Shown: piece after piece, positions 44,143-52,782 of the stretch
Position numbering within the stretch: the first letter of the stretch is position 1
Layout: the number at the start of each line of letters is the position of its first letter
From: Bacillota bacterium
Lineage (GTDB): Bacteria; Bacillota; Clostridia; Tissierellales; Peptoniphilaceae
Length of the DNA: 56,819 nucleotides
NCBI GenBank assembly: GCA_023394045.1
Contig: JAEXBN010000042.1
Coordinates: 1 to 56,819, forward strand
Direction: 5' to 3'
Made by a program: the position numbers and the translations under genes
Notes under the pieces: generated by a model
Told to the model about the DNA's origin: nothing
Seen by the model: the letters and a program-made list of their open reading frames with translations, nothing else
The model's database searches: none

Positions 44143-44952
44143 ATGCTTCTTAACGTACAACATTTAGCCAAACAATATGGCACCCCCAGGCACATCGTGG
44201 CGACCGCGCTTCGCGATATGACCTTTACCGTCGATCAGGGTGAATTTGTCGCGATCATGGGTGAATCGGGATCCGGGAAGACGACGCTGCTGAATATTCT
44301 GGCGGGGCTTCTGTCCCCCACGTCGGGAGAAGTGGATCTGAATGGCGTTTCGCTCCGCTCCATGCGCAGCGAAGAGGCCGCGCGGTTTCGGCGTGAGCAG
44401 CTGGGTTTCGTCTTTCAGGATTTTCATCTGTTAGAGCGCTTTACCGTGAAAGACAATATCCTGCTTCCGCTCGTTTTGAGTGAAATGAAGAAAGAAGAGA
44501 TGGAGCGCCGCCTAGAACCGGTGGTGAAGCGCCTGGGATTGAAGACCCTGCTGAGCCGCTATCCGCATGAGCTCTCCGGTGGACAGAAACAGCGCACGGC
44601 GGTGGCGCGTGCGCTCATCACCAAACCGGCGCTCTTATTGGCAGACGAGCCGACCGGCCAGCTGGATTCCCGGACGGCGGATGGGCTGATGCAGCTTTTT
44701 CATGAAGTGAATGAGGAAGGGCAGACGGTGCTGATGGTGACGCACTCCATCCGCTCGGCATCGTATGCGTCCCGTGTGTTGTTCATCCGTGACGGCATGC
44801 TTTACCATGAGCTGTATCGCACGGGGACGCCGCTTGCCTTTTCAGAGCGGATTGCGGAGGTACTGCCACTGTTGCGATCGCAGTCAGCCGAGGACGCCGA
44901 ATCGATTTCGTTTGACTCGGTGGTCTCCAAGGGGGATCGCCATGTCTTTTAA
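44143..44952 (+). CDS. bceA: BceA-like antimicrobial peptide resistance ATPase
   Basis: ATPase of a BceAB-type system that frees lipid cell-wall precursors from bound peptide antibiotics and signals to BceS. 269 residues. Walker A GESGSGKTT, Q-loop VFQDFHLLERFTVKDNI, signature LSGGQKQRTAVARAL, Walker B LLLADEPTGQLD and H-loop VTHSIR are intact. Two ATGs are adjacent (44140, 44143); the second has better spacing from AAAGGAGG (44129-44136). The C-terminal 45 residues extend beyond the domain, and the gene overlaps the permease gene by 11 bp. Confidence 0.93.
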   Translation: MLLNVQHLAKQYGTPRHIVATALRDMTFTVDQGEFVAIMGESGSGKTTLLNILAGLLSPTSGEVDLNGVSLRSMRSEEAARFRREQLGFVFQDFHLLERFTVKDNILLPLVLSEMKKEEMERRLEPVVKRLGLKTLLSRYPHELSGGQKQRTAVARALITKPALLLADEPTGQLDSRTADGLMQLFHEVNEEGQTVLMVTHSIRSASYASRVLFIRDGMLYHELYRTGTPLAFSERIAEVLPLLRSQSAEDAESISFDSVVSKGDRHVF

Positions 44953-46960
44953 GATGCGGCTGGGCTTTGCCCTGAAGAGCCTTCGTGCGGATGCTCTCCT
45001 GCAGGTTCCCTACGTGATCGCCATGGGATTGATGCTCTCGTTGTTTCTCATGATGTACGGCCTGATTGGGAGCGGATTTGTCCAGCAATACCCGTCGCTC
45101 ATTACGCTGATGCGCATCGGAGTCGTGGTTATTATCGTCTTGGCCTTCGTCTTCGCGGTCTATGCGAACCGCTTTTTGATGCGGCGGCGCCATAAAGAAT
45201 ATGCGCTCTACGGCATCCTCGGTTTGGAGAAGCACCACATTGTTGGGATTCTGTTTCTTGAGCAGTTTCTGCAATGTGCACTGATTTTTCTGATCGCCAT
45301 TGCCGGAGGATTTGTTTTCGGACGCCTGAGCTTTGTGATCGTGAACCGGATGCTCGGTCTGTTGGCTGAAAGTGCGTTTTCCTATTCTTTTCCGTTTTTT
45401 GCGGTGTTGCGGATGCTCGCTTTCATGGTCTTGGTTTTCGGCTTCATCTTTTTGCGCAATGTGAGGGCGATCGATCTGCGCGCTCCGCTGAATGCGCTGG
45501 AAGCAGACCGTGTCGCCGAAGCAGAGCCCAAAACGCGGCCGCTGAAAATCCTTTTCGGTTTTCTGCTGGTTGGCGCAGGATATGCCGTTTCTTTCCTAGT
45601 GCGGTCGCCGTTTGAAAGCCTCTTTCTGTTTTTGCCGGCGGTGCTTGCGGTGATCATCGGAACCTATTGGCTCTTTGTCGCATTCTCTGTGCTGGTGCTG
45701 AAACGCAAGAAGCGCACGCGCCGCTACTATGAGCATGCCTCCACATTCCTCTCCACCTCCGGCATGTTGTTTCGGATGAAATCTCATGCGGTGGGGCTGG
45801 CCAGCGTCTCGATTCTTCTTACGGGGATTCTTGTCACGCTGTCTTCAACGATTTCGCTTTTTGGAAGCATCGATACGTTCATTCAACGAAGCTTTCAGCA
45901 TGACTATCAGGCGACCTATTATGCTTTTGGGGAGAAGACGCCGTCTGAAGAAGAACTCCGCGCCTTGGTACAAAGGGAAACCGAAGTGATTCGTTCCCTC
46001 GATTCGATGCGGCTGAAGGGAGAGGTGAACGCCGTCGTGGAAGGGGACTTTCAGGTGGCACGCAGTGGAAACACATTTAATGTGGAGGGCGATCCGGGGC
46101 TGTCGATGAGCATTGTGAAGGCGATGTCGGCAGAGAGTTATACGGCATTGACAGGGAATTCGGCGAACCTCGAATCGAATCAAGTGCTGCTCGCGAAAAG
46201 TCCCTCTGTGAACCATTTCAGCGATGACCGGATTCAATTTGGGACGATGAATTTTGACATTGCCGGGACGGCTCACGTCGAGATTCCGGCGCAGTACGCG
46301 ACAGACTTTTTTATCGTCGTGGTGCGAGATTATGAGACATTGTTGCGCATGAGCAGGGAAATAGTGGGAGCCAGTGACGCGAAGGCGGAGAACGTGCAGC
46401 TTCCCCTTTATCTTTCCCTTCAGTGGGATGGGGAGCCGACGACCAGCTCCGATCCGACCGTTGCTTTGAACGACATTTCGTGGGAGATGGATCAGAAGAA
46501 TAGAGACTTGACGTTCATGGTGGACTCCAGGGAGCAGAGCCGGCGGGATATGATGGAAATCGATGGAGGCTTCCTGTTTCTAGGCTTCAGCGTGACGCTG
46601 CTTTTTCTGATTGGAACGATTTTGGTGACGTATTTCAAACAGGTGGCAGAGGCATGGGAGGATCGGCGCCAATTTGCGATTATGCGCGAAATGGGTCTTC
46701 CTGAGAGCCTGATTCGGAAGACGACACGGCAGCAGATCATTTGGCTGTTTGGGCTGCCGCTGATCGTTGCGCTGATGCACACGCTGGCCGCTAGTCCGAT
46801 TCTCACCAAATTGCTCTATGCGCTGGGAGTGATTCACCCGATGCAGTTTTTCATTCCGCTGGCGTTCACGATGCTGGGGCTTTCCGCGCTCTATTTCGTC
46901 GTGTTTCAGAGCACGTCGGCGATCTACAACCGCATCGTTGCAGGCGAAACGGCGGCATGA
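44942..46960 (+). CDS. bceB: BceB-like permease of an antimicrobial peptide resistance system
   Basis: Membrane subunit of 672 residues, the usual size of BceB proteins. Topology fits the family: N-terminal helix, an FtsX-like cluster (TM2-4, with MRRRHKEYALYGILGLEKHHI), further helices, a large extracellular domain of about 200 residues (roughly 310-530) between TM7 and TM8 that recognises the peptide or lipid complex, and three C-terminal helices (REMGLPESLIRKTTRQQ). ATG 44942 follows AAGGGGG and overlaps bceA. With BceS it would form the sensing complex. Confidence 0.93.
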   Translation: MSFKMRLGFALKSLRADALLQVPYVIAMGLMLSLFLMMYGLIGSGFVQQYPSLITLMRIGVVVIIVLAFVFAVYANRFLMRRRHKEYALYGILGLEKHHIVGILFLEQFLQCALIFLIAIAGGFVFGRLSFVIVNRMLGLLAESAFSYSFPFFAVLRMLAFMVLVFGFIFLRNVRAIDLRAPLNALEADRVAEAEPKTRPLKILFGFLLVGAGYAVSFLVRSPFESLFLFLPAVLAVIIGTYWLFVAFSVLVLKRKKRTRRYYEHASTFLSTSGMLFRMKSHAVGLASVSILLTGILVTLSSTISLFGSIDTFIQRSFQHDYQATYYAFGEKTPSEEELRALVQRETEVIRSLDSMRLKGEVNAVVEGDFQVARSGNTFNVEGDPGLSMSIVKAMSAESYTALTGNSANLESNQVLLAKSPSVNHFSDDRIQFGTMNFDIAGTAHVEIPAQYATDFFIVVVRDYETLLRMSREIVGASDAKAENVQLPLYLSLQWDGEPTTSSDPTVALNDISWEMDQKNRDLTFMVDSREQSRRDMMEIDGGFLFLGFSVTLLFLIGTILVTYFKQVAEAWEDRRQFAIMREMGLPESLIRKTTRQQIIWLFGLPLIVALMHTLAASPILTKLLYALGVIHPMQFFIPLAFTMLGLSALYFVVFQSTSAIYNRIVAGETAA

Positions 46961-47069
46961 GGAAGGGCGTGCGCAGGCCGAGGATTCAGGAAATCCACGC
47001 GAGTCATGTCCCCTGTTTGATGAAATCCGACGAAACTCGTATCTTTTTGTGTTCTTTTGCTTCTCGGAT

Positions 47070-47104
47070 CCGGGGCTCTTCCTTGAGGGAGCCTCGGCTT
47101 TCGT
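47070..47104 (+). terminator. Probable terminator after bceB
   Basis: CCGGGGCTC (47070-47078) pairs with GAGCCTCGG (47089-47097), with one G-U pair, followed by CTTTCGTCT. It stands 110 bp after the bceB stop. Confidence 0.65.
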
Positions 47105-47194
47105 CTAAAATAAAGTTGCACGAAAATTGTTATAGAAGTGTTTGAAATGGGAATACTTCAGAAAGACGGATGTTGAAAAAACAGGAGGTTTTTC

Positions 47195-47737
47195 ATGGCA
47201 GAAAATAAGTACAAAGGAACTCAAACGGAAAAAAATCTTGAAGCGGCATTTGCTGGCGAGTCGATGGCACGCAACAAATACACCTACTTTGCTTCTAAGG
47301 CAAAAAAAGAGGGCTATGAGCAGATCGCTGCGTTGTTCCTGAAGACGGCGGACAACGAAAAAGAGCATGCCAAACTTTGGTTCAAAGAGCTCAACGGCAT
47401 CGGTGATACGACGGAGAATTTGAACGCGGCTGCTGATGGCGAGAACTATGAGTGGACCGATATGTATGAAGGCTTTGCCAAGACGGCAGAGGAAGAGGGC
47501 TTCAAAGAGCTGGCGACGAAGTTCCGCGGCGTTGCAGCGATCGAGAAGCACCATGAAGAGCGCTACCGCAAGCTTCTGCAGAACGTTGAAACGGCAGCAG
47601 TCTTTGCGAAGAGCGAAGTCAAAATCTGGGAATGCCGCAACTGCGGACACATTATTGTCGGAACCAAGGCTCCGGAAATTTGCCCGGTTTGCAAGCATCC
47701 GCAGGCTTACTTTGAAGTGAGCGCGGAGAATTATTGA
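47195..47737 (+). CDS. rbr: Rubrerythrin
   Basis: Non-haem di-iron peroxidase of anaerobes that detoxifies hydrogen peroxide with electrons from rubredoxin or NADH enzymes. 180 residues. The N-terminal four-helix ferritin-like domain has the Glu/His ligands (GESMARNKY, NEKEHAK, EEGFKELATKF, EKHHEERY). The C-terminal rubredoxin-like iron site is formed by Cys147, Cys150, Cys163 and Cys166 (ECRNCGH, ICPVCKH). CAGGAGG precedes the ATG. It is a single-gene unit bounded by terminators. Confidence 0.96.
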   Translation: MAENKYKGTQTEKNLEAAFAGESMARNKYTYFASKAKKEGYEQIAALFLKTADNEKEHAKLWFKELNGIGDTTENLNAAADGENYEWTDMYEGFAKTAEEEGFKELATKFRGVAAIEKHHEERYRKLLQNVETAAVFAKSEVKIWECRNCGHIIVGTKAPEICPVCKHPQAYFEVSAENY

Positions 47738-47777
47738 TTTGATGCATTTGAGGAACGGCGTTCGCTGTTCTACAAGC

Positions 47778-47821
47778 AAGGCTGCGCCTCACCAAGAGCG
47801 GTGAGGCGCAGCCTTTTTTTT
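47778..47821 (+). terminator. Strong terminator after rubrerythrin
   Basis: AAGGCTGCGCCTCACC (47778-47793) pairs perfectly over 16 bp with 47800-47815 around a 6-nt loop and runs into a tract of eight T. Confidence 0.95.
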
Positions 47822-48094
47822 GTGCATTTTTGCTTGATGCCTTTTGCACCTGGTTTTGAGAACCATTTCGCATATTCCGCATGTTGATGATCCGCCGCTT
47901 TGGCTTCGTTTGAGGCTTTACGCTGTCTTCCAATTCGCTCTGACCCCCAATTTGGGCTGCCCGCCGTCCCGGATGGAAGAACAAACAAGCAGAAAAAACA
48001 CATCATGTTCTCGACTCGTGTACAATAGAACGAAAACGCAGGATATCGCTTCGATGGTTTCGAAGTGCTGCAGGCATGATGAATGGAGGCAAAA
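47822..48094. other. brnQ leader without recognised gene or riboswitch
   Basis: About 270 bp. TACAAT at 48021-48026 may be the brnQ -10 box, but no -35 is evident. A small stem (CTTCGA/TCGAAG near 48051-48066) lies close to the gene. I looked for a T-box, which branched-chain transporter genes can have, and saw no T-box bulge or terminator pair. Confidence 0.5.
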
Positions 48095-49402
48095 ATGAAC
48101 ACACATCCCAATGGAGCTCCCCCCGAAGCGAAGCGGAAAGGCAGCAGCATTCTGGTTGCTTCGCTAGCGCTTTTCTCCATGTTTTTTGGTGCGGGAAATC
48201 TGATTTTCCCACCGACACTCGGCCGCAATATGGGTTCCGAGGCATTGATTTCTTTTGTCGGGTTTGCGGTGACCGCCGTTGGCCTTGTTTTGCTTGCGGC
48301 GATTGCGACCATTCGCGTCGGCGGGACGATTGAAGCCAACGCCCGCCACCTCGGTCCGAAATTAGCCAGTCTGTTTGGCGGAATTATTCTTGTCTGCATT
48401 GGACCGGGGCTGGCGATTCCCCGGACGGCGGCGACGACGCATGAGCTTCTTGCGGGAGCCTTTTTCCCCGGGCTTTCTCCGGCGATCACGGCGATCCTCT
48501 TTTTTGCGGTGACGCTTCTGTTTGTGATTAAGCCCAGCAACGTGGTCAATAATCTGGGAAAGTTTTTGACGCCGTTTCTGGTGCTGAGCCTGGCGCTGAT
48601 TATCGGCAAAGCGATCCTTTCCCCGCTCGGGCCTCTTGCGGAGACCGGCGTGACGGACGTTTTGGCTTCAAGCCTTAACGAGGGATATCAGACGATGGAC
48701 GCCCTCGCGGCGCTCGCCTTTGCCATTGTCATCATCAACGATTACCGGAGTCATGGTGAAACGGACAATGCGGTGATCGCCCGGAAAACGGCTTCGGCCT
48801 CGATTTTTGCGGCGATCGGGCTTGTGCTGGTCTATGGCGGTCTGATGTATGCGGGCGCGACGACTTCCTCTCTCGGTGTCATGAACCTGGATCGCGTTCC
48901 GCTGCTGATTTTTTTGATGAAAAATCTGGCAGGAACCATCGGCATGGTGCTCATTTCGCTGGCGATGATCCTGGCATGCCTCACGACGGCGATCGGTTTG
49001 ACGTCGACATTCGGCGATTTCTGCGAGCGCACCTCCGGGGGTCGGATTGGGGCGCGCACCTGGGCGATTCTCTGCGTGATCGTCAGTGCGGCCATTTCTG
49101 TTCTTGGTGTGGATCAGATCGTTTCGATTTCCGCGCCGATTCTTTCCGCGGTATATCCGATGGCCATTGTCCTGATTTTCCTGAATCTGATCGGCGGGCC
49201 GCTGGATCGCCGGCCGGTGCACATTGGCGCGGTTCTGGGCGCCTTGATTCCAGCCGTCGACATTCTCGTCGGATGGATGACCGGCACGCCCCTGTTGATC
49301 GGAATCACTGGAGATTGGCCGCTGCTGCTCCAGAGCTTCTATTGGCTGATTCCCAGTGCGTGCTTCGCCGCCATCGGTCTGGCTGTTTCTCGGAAGCGCT
49401 GA
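48095..49402 (+). CDS. brnQ: Branched-chain amino acid carrier (BrnQ/LIVCS family)
   Basis: Sodium- or proton-coupled importer for leucine, isoleucine and valine; 435 residues with about 12 membrane segments. The N-terminal family signature SILVASLALFSMFFGAGNLIFPP is clear (about residues 18-40), followed by GPGLAIPRTAATTHEL and the conserved GYQTMDALAALAFAIVI. GGAGG at 48085-48089 sets ATG 48095 rather than the ATG 12 bp earlier. The final codons (VSRKR stop) are the first copy of a tandem repeat that continues for about 130 bp downstream. Confidence 0.95.
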   Translation: MNTHPNGAPPEAKRKGSSILVASLALFSMFFGAGNLIFPPTLGRNMGSEALISFVGFAVTAVGLVLLAAIATIRVGGTIEANARHLGPKLASLFGGIILVCIGPGLAIPRTAATTHELLAGAFFPGLSPAITAILFFAVTLLFVIKPSNVVNNLGKFLTPFLVLSLALIIGKAILSPLGPLAETGVTDVLASSLNEGYQTMDALAALAFAIVIINDYRSHGETDNAVIARKTASASIFAAIGLVLVYGGLMYAGATTSSLGVMNLDRVPLLIFLMKNLAGTIGMVLISLAMILACLTTAIGLTSTFGDFCERTSGGRIGARTWAILCVIVSAAISVLGVDQIVSISAPILSAVYPMAIVLIFLNLIGGPLDRRPVHIGAVLGALIPAVDILVGWMTGTPLLIGITGDWPLLLQSFYWLIPSACFAAIGLAVSRKR

Positions 49403-49536
49403 GCGATGGTTCGGAAACACTGAACGATTTTTGGCAGCGCTGAACTGTTTCTCGGAAGCGCTGAACTGTTGCTGGAGACGCTGCGCTATTGTCCGGAGAC
49501 GCTGAGCTGTTGTCAGCAGCGCTGCGCTGCTTTCAA
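49392..49536 (+). repeat. Seven 20-21 bp tandem repeats that begin in the end of brnQ
   Basis: Copies start at 49392, 49413, 49433, 49454, 49474, 49495 and 49516, on the theme GGAAGCGCTGAACTGTTTCTC. The first includes the brnQ stop TGA (49400-49402); most later copies keep the TGA or GCTGA core. A faint eighth copy may follow. The spacing averages about 20.7 bp, near two DNA helical turns. Confidence 0.88.
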
Positions 49537-49561
49537 AAGAATTGAGCGATTTTTCATTCAA

Positions 49562-49595
49562 AAATGCTGGGGCGAACGCTCCAGCATTTGATTTA
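49562..49595. terminator. Terminator before dnaX
   Basis: AAATGCTGGGGCG (49562-49574) and CGCTCCAGCATTT (49577-49589) pair over 13 bp with one G-U, loop AA, followed by GATTTA. The weak T-tract and A-rich left flank suggest use from either strand. It closes the brnQ unit. No SRP RNA gene was recognised between here and dnaX. Confidence 0.7.
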
Positions 49596-49683
49596 TCGCC
49601 TCGCCGCCTTTGCTGTTTGTTCATGTGCAAGCCTTCCCGCGCGGACCGGCTGCCTATGTTAAAATAATGGGCAGGAGGGATCC

Positions 49684-51687
49684 ATGCAGAAAGCACTCTA
49701 TCGGGCCTACCGCCCTCAGACCTTTGATGAAGTTGTTGGTCAGGAGGGGATTGTCAAGGCGCTGAAACATCAGATTATGACGGGTCATGTCGGACACGCT
49801 TACTTGTTCGCCGGGACACGGGGGACGGGAAAGACGTCGTGCGCGAAAATTTTTGCACGTGCCGTCAATTGTTTGCACCCGCATGACGGGAATCCATGCA
49901 ATGAATGCGCGAATTGCCGGGCGATTCTGGATGAAACGACGATGGATGTCGTCGAGATGGATGCCGCGTCCAATCGGCGCATCGATGATATTCGTGAACT
50001 GCGTGACACGGTGATCTATCCTCCATCGAATTTGAAATACAAAGTTTATATTATTGATGAAGCGCACATGATCACGAATGAGGCATTTAATGCGCTGTTG
50101 AAGATCATGGAAGAGCCGCCGGAGCATTTGATTTTTGTGTTGGCGACGACGGCGCCGGAAAAAATTCCTCAGACCATTCTTTCACGCGTGCAGCGTTATG
50201 AATTTCGCCGAATTGATGAGGAAGCGATGGCGCGCCGCATTGAAGAAGTGGCCAAGGATGTCGGGGTGACGATGACGTCCGGAGCGGCAAAAGCGATTGC
50301 GCTGGCGGCGGAGGGGGCGCTGCGTGATGGGCTGTCTTTGCTGGAACAGGTGATGGCCTCCGGAGAACCGCATCTGACGGAAGAGGTGGTTGCGCGCATG
50401 TTGGGAACGGCGGGTCAGACCTCGCTGGAGATGCTGACCTCTGAGGTTCTTCAGTCGCATACGGAGGGGGCGCTGCGTTATGCTCAGGCGCTGCTTCGGG
50501 AGGGCAAGGAACCGGAGACGCTGGTTCGTGAGTGGATGGATTTCTTCCGTCGGCTGATGCTTCTGAAAGCCGGCGCGGAAGAGGAGACCTTTGCCGCATC
50601 AGAGCGCGAACGTCTCGGGGCGATGATCGAACCTGTTGAGCTGTCCCGTCTCGTGGATGATGTGGATCTGCTGGTGGATACTGCCATCATGCTGAGAAAA
50701 ACCGATGGAGCGGAAACGCTGTTTTTGTCGGCGGTCGTGCGTCTCATCGATCATGCTTCCCGTCGCGATCTGATCAGCCGGATTCGAGTTTTGGAAGAAA
50801 AATTGTCCGCCGTGGAACGATGGCAAAATCCGGAAGCCATGATTCGGGAAGAGGTGCGTCGCCAGCTGGCCGCAGCGGAACTTGTCCCAGCGCCATCAGG
50901 GGCAGGCGCCGCAGGTGTCGAAGCCCCAGGGCAGACCGATCCGCCATTGTGTTCACACCCTGCCTCGCCGCCGGACTCGCCGTCGGTGCCGCAACCGCCT
51001 GTATCGCCGGCGGTTTCGCAGCCCGCTTCGCTATCGGGCACACAGTCCGATCCGCCGCCGGACTCGCCATCTGTGCCGCAGGTCGCCTCGCAGCCCGTCT
51101 CAGCCCCTGATCCGCCTTCAGCGGTCATGCAGGACTTTTTTCGGGATCCGGCGGGCTGGTTCACTTCGCATGCCGATGAATGGTTTCGAGCCGTGGAAGA
51201 CGCTAAAATTGTTCCGGCGGCCATGCTTGGACATTATGATTCGATGGAAATCTCTGGAAATGATCTTTATGTCCATTATCCGGCAGGAAGCTTTTTTGAG
51301 CGCATGCTTAAAGAACACGAGAAGGCGCTGTCGGCGATTTTGAGCCAGATGGTAGGAGAAACGATCACGATTCTCATTGGACAGGCACCGCCAGCCCCTC
51401 GGGACAGACCGCCTGCGCCGCTCTCGGAGCCCCGTTCGATGCGGTCAAAGTCCGACAGCTTTTCAAACCGGCCTGATCGGGCGGATGCGACGAAGGTTGC
51501 GGATTCAGGCGCGGATCTGGCGAATGAAGGTGCGGATCCTGTGAATGCTGGTGCGGATCCTGCGCCAACGCTGGATCAAGATCCGTTTGCGGCGCTGCGG
51601 GCGGTGATCCCGCAGGATCTGATCGAAGAAATGGATGAACCGTTGGTGAAACGTGAAGATGCTTCGGAGCCGAAGACGCCGCATTGA
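49684..51687 (+). CDS. dnaX: DNA polymerase III subunit gamma/tau
   Basis: Clamp-loader ATPase that organises the replicative polymerase. 667 residues. Walker A GTRGTGKTS at 44-52, the zinc module with cysteines at 63, 72, 75 and 78, Walker B DEAH at 125-128, and sensor/arginine finger ATTAPEKIPQTILSRVQRYEF are present. After domain III (to about 400) comes a Pro/Ser-rich linker (about 405-480), a tau-like domain, and a final low-complexity tail with three 7-residue GADP-type repeats. AGGAGG precedes ATG 49684. The order dnaX-ybaB-recR is the usual one in Firmicutes. I saw no convincing slippery site for a gamma product. Confidence 0.96.
   Translation: MQKALYRAYRPQTFDEVVGQEGIVKALKHQIMTGHVGHAYLFAGTRGTGKTSCAKIFARAVNCLHPHDGNPCNECANCRAILDETTMDVVEMDAASNRRIDDIRELRDTVIYPPSNLKYKVYIIDEAHMITNEAFNALLKIMEEPPEHLIFVLATTAPEKIPQTILSRVQRYEFRRIDEEAMARRIEEVAKDVGVTMTSGAAKAIALAAEGALRDGLSLLEQVMASGEPHLTEEVVARMLGTAGQTSLEMLTSEVLQSHTEGALRYAQALLREGKEPETLVREWMDFFRRLMLLKAGAEEETFAASERERLGAMIEPVELSRLVDDVDLLVDTAIMLRKTDGAETLFLSAVVRLIDHASRRDLISRIRVLEEKLSAVERWQNPEAMIREEVRRQLAAAELVPAPSGAGAAGVEAPGQTDPPLCSHPASPPDSPSVPQPPVSPAVSQPASLSGTQSDPPPDSPSVPQVASQPVSAPDPPSAVMQDFFRDPAGWFTSHADEWFRAVEDAKIVPAAMLGHYDSMEISGNDLYVHYPAGSFFERMLKEHEKALSAILSQMVGETITILIGQAPPAPRDRPPAPLSEPRSMRSKSDSFSNRPDRADATKVADSGADLANEGADPVNAGADPAPTLDQDPFAALRAVIPQDLIEEMDEPLVKREDASEPKTPH
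51508..51570 (+). repeat. Three 21-bp in-frame tandem repeats in the dnaX tail
   Basis: Copies start at 51508, 51529 and 51550 (GGTGCGGATCCTGTGAATGC theme), encoding GADLANE, GADPVNA and GADPAPT. They lie in the unstructured C-terminal region. Part of the wider pattern of 20-21 bp repeats in the window. Confidence 0.8.
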
Positions 51688-51780
51688 TGTCAAGGAACCG
51701 CATCCATGTGTTTATCGGCATGTGTCGAAAAAAAGAATGTGCGCCAGCGCGAAGAACGAGTGAAGAAACGGGAGGTGACT

Positions 51781-52119
51781 ATGGGTCGCGGATTTAACGG
51801 ACCACGTCCGGGCAACAACATGAACAATATGATGAAGCAGATGCAGAAACTGCAGCGTCAGATGGAAGAGACGCAGGAGAAGATCGATGCGACGGAGATC
51901 GAGGCAACCTCTGGCGGCGGCGTGGTGAAAGCCAAGGTTAACGGAAAGAGGGAGCTGCTTGCTTTGGAGCTGGCGCCTGAGGTGATTGACCCAGAAGACC
52001 CGGAGATGCTGAGCGATTTGATCCTTGTCGCCGTCAATGAAGCGCTGAGCAAGGCCGCCGCCTTGAATGAATCCGAGATGGGACGGCTGACCGGCGGACT
52101 CAATATCCCGGGGCTGTAA
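51781..52119 (+). CDS. ybaB: YbaB/EbfC family nucleoid-associated protein
   Basis: Small dimeric DNA-binding protein found between dnaX and recR in most bacteria; 112 residues. The helical segment MKQMQKLQRQMEETQEKI and the strand region TSGGGVVKAKVNGKRELLAL are typical. The N-terminus starts MGRGFNGPRPGNN, a Gly/Asn-rich lead. GGGAGG precedes ATG 51781; the longer in-frame extension from 51706 lacks family similarity. It is thought to bind DNA in a tweezer-like way and to help RecR-linked functions. Confidence 0.94.
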   Translation: MGRGFNGPRPGNNMNNMMKQMQKLQRQMEETQEKIDATEIEATSGGGVVKAKVNGKRELLALELAPEVIDPEDPEMLSDLILVAVNEALSKAAALNESEMGRLTGGLNIPGL

Positions 52120-52142
52120 TCGCAGAGAATGGATGGTAGAGG

Positions 52143-52763
52143 ATGAACGAATTTCCGGAAGCGCTGGAAGTGCTGATTGAGCGTTTCCGCCAGTTGCCGA
52201 CGATTGGAAAAAAGACGGCGCAGCGTTTGGCACTGCATATCGTACAGGAACCGGATCAGGCGCGGGACTTTGCTCAGGCGCTGATCGATGCGGCGGAAAA
52301 GGTGCACCGTTGCCGCATCTGTGGGAATATTACGCAGGATGATGTTTGCGGGATCTGTTCCAACGTGAAGCGTGACCGCTCCACGATCACGGTGGTAGAA
52401 GATGTTCAGAACCTGCTGGCATTCGAACGGTCCGGAACATATTTTGGGCTTTATCATGTGCTTCAGGGGTTGTTGTCGCCCATGGATGGGCGCGGGCCGG
52501 AGGAGATTGGCATCGACCAGCTGCTCGCCCGCGTGGCGGCATCCCAGAACACCGATGAGCCGGTGCGGGAAGTGATTCTTGCGGTTTCGGCGACCTTGGA
52601 AGGGGAAACGACCATGCTGTTTTTGGCCGATCAGCTGGCGGCGTATCCCGTTCGCGTCTCGCGCATCGCCAGCGGGATTCCGGTTGGGGGATCCTTGGAA
52701 TATTACGATGAGCTGACGTTGGCGCGCGCTATGCAAGATCGGCGGTCGATGGATGCCGAATAG
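52143..52763 (+). CDS. recR: Recombination mediator RecR
   Basis: Acts with RecO (and RecF) to load RecA at single-stranded gaps. 206 residues. The helix-hairpin-helix QLPTIGKKTAQRLALHI, the zinc finger with Cys57, Cys60, Cys69 and Cys72 (CRICGNITQDDVCGIC), and the Toprim domain (TITVVEDVQNLLAFE; the DGRGPEEIGID region) are complete. AGAGG precedes the start, 23 bp after ybaB, so the dnaX-ybaB-recR unit is intact. Confidence 0.96.
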   Translation: MNEFPEALEVLIERFRQLPTIGKKTAQRLALHIVQEPDQARDFAQALIDAAEKVHRCRICGNITQDDVCGICSNVKRDRSTITVVEDVQNLLAFERSGTYFGLYHVLQGLLSPMDGRGPEEIGIDQLLARVAASQNTDEPVREVILAVSATLEGETTMLFLADQLAAYPVRVSRIASGIPVGGSLEYYDELTLARAMQDRRSMDAE

Positions 52764-52782
52764 AAAGATCTGAGGGAGAGCG

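Noticed and set aside
47822..48094. T-box or other amino acid riboswitch before brnQ
   Set aside because: No T-box core sequence and no terminator/antiterminator pair could be found in the leader.
47770..48609. 279-codon minus-strand open frame opposite the brnQ leader and start
   Set aside because: Mostly antisense to brnQ, with no start signal, and it runs across a strong terminator.
49596..49683. Small SRP RNA gene upstream of dnaX, as in many Firmicutes
   Set aside because: The conserved SRP RNA tip sequence with the GGAAGG-type tetraloop region is not present in this short interval.
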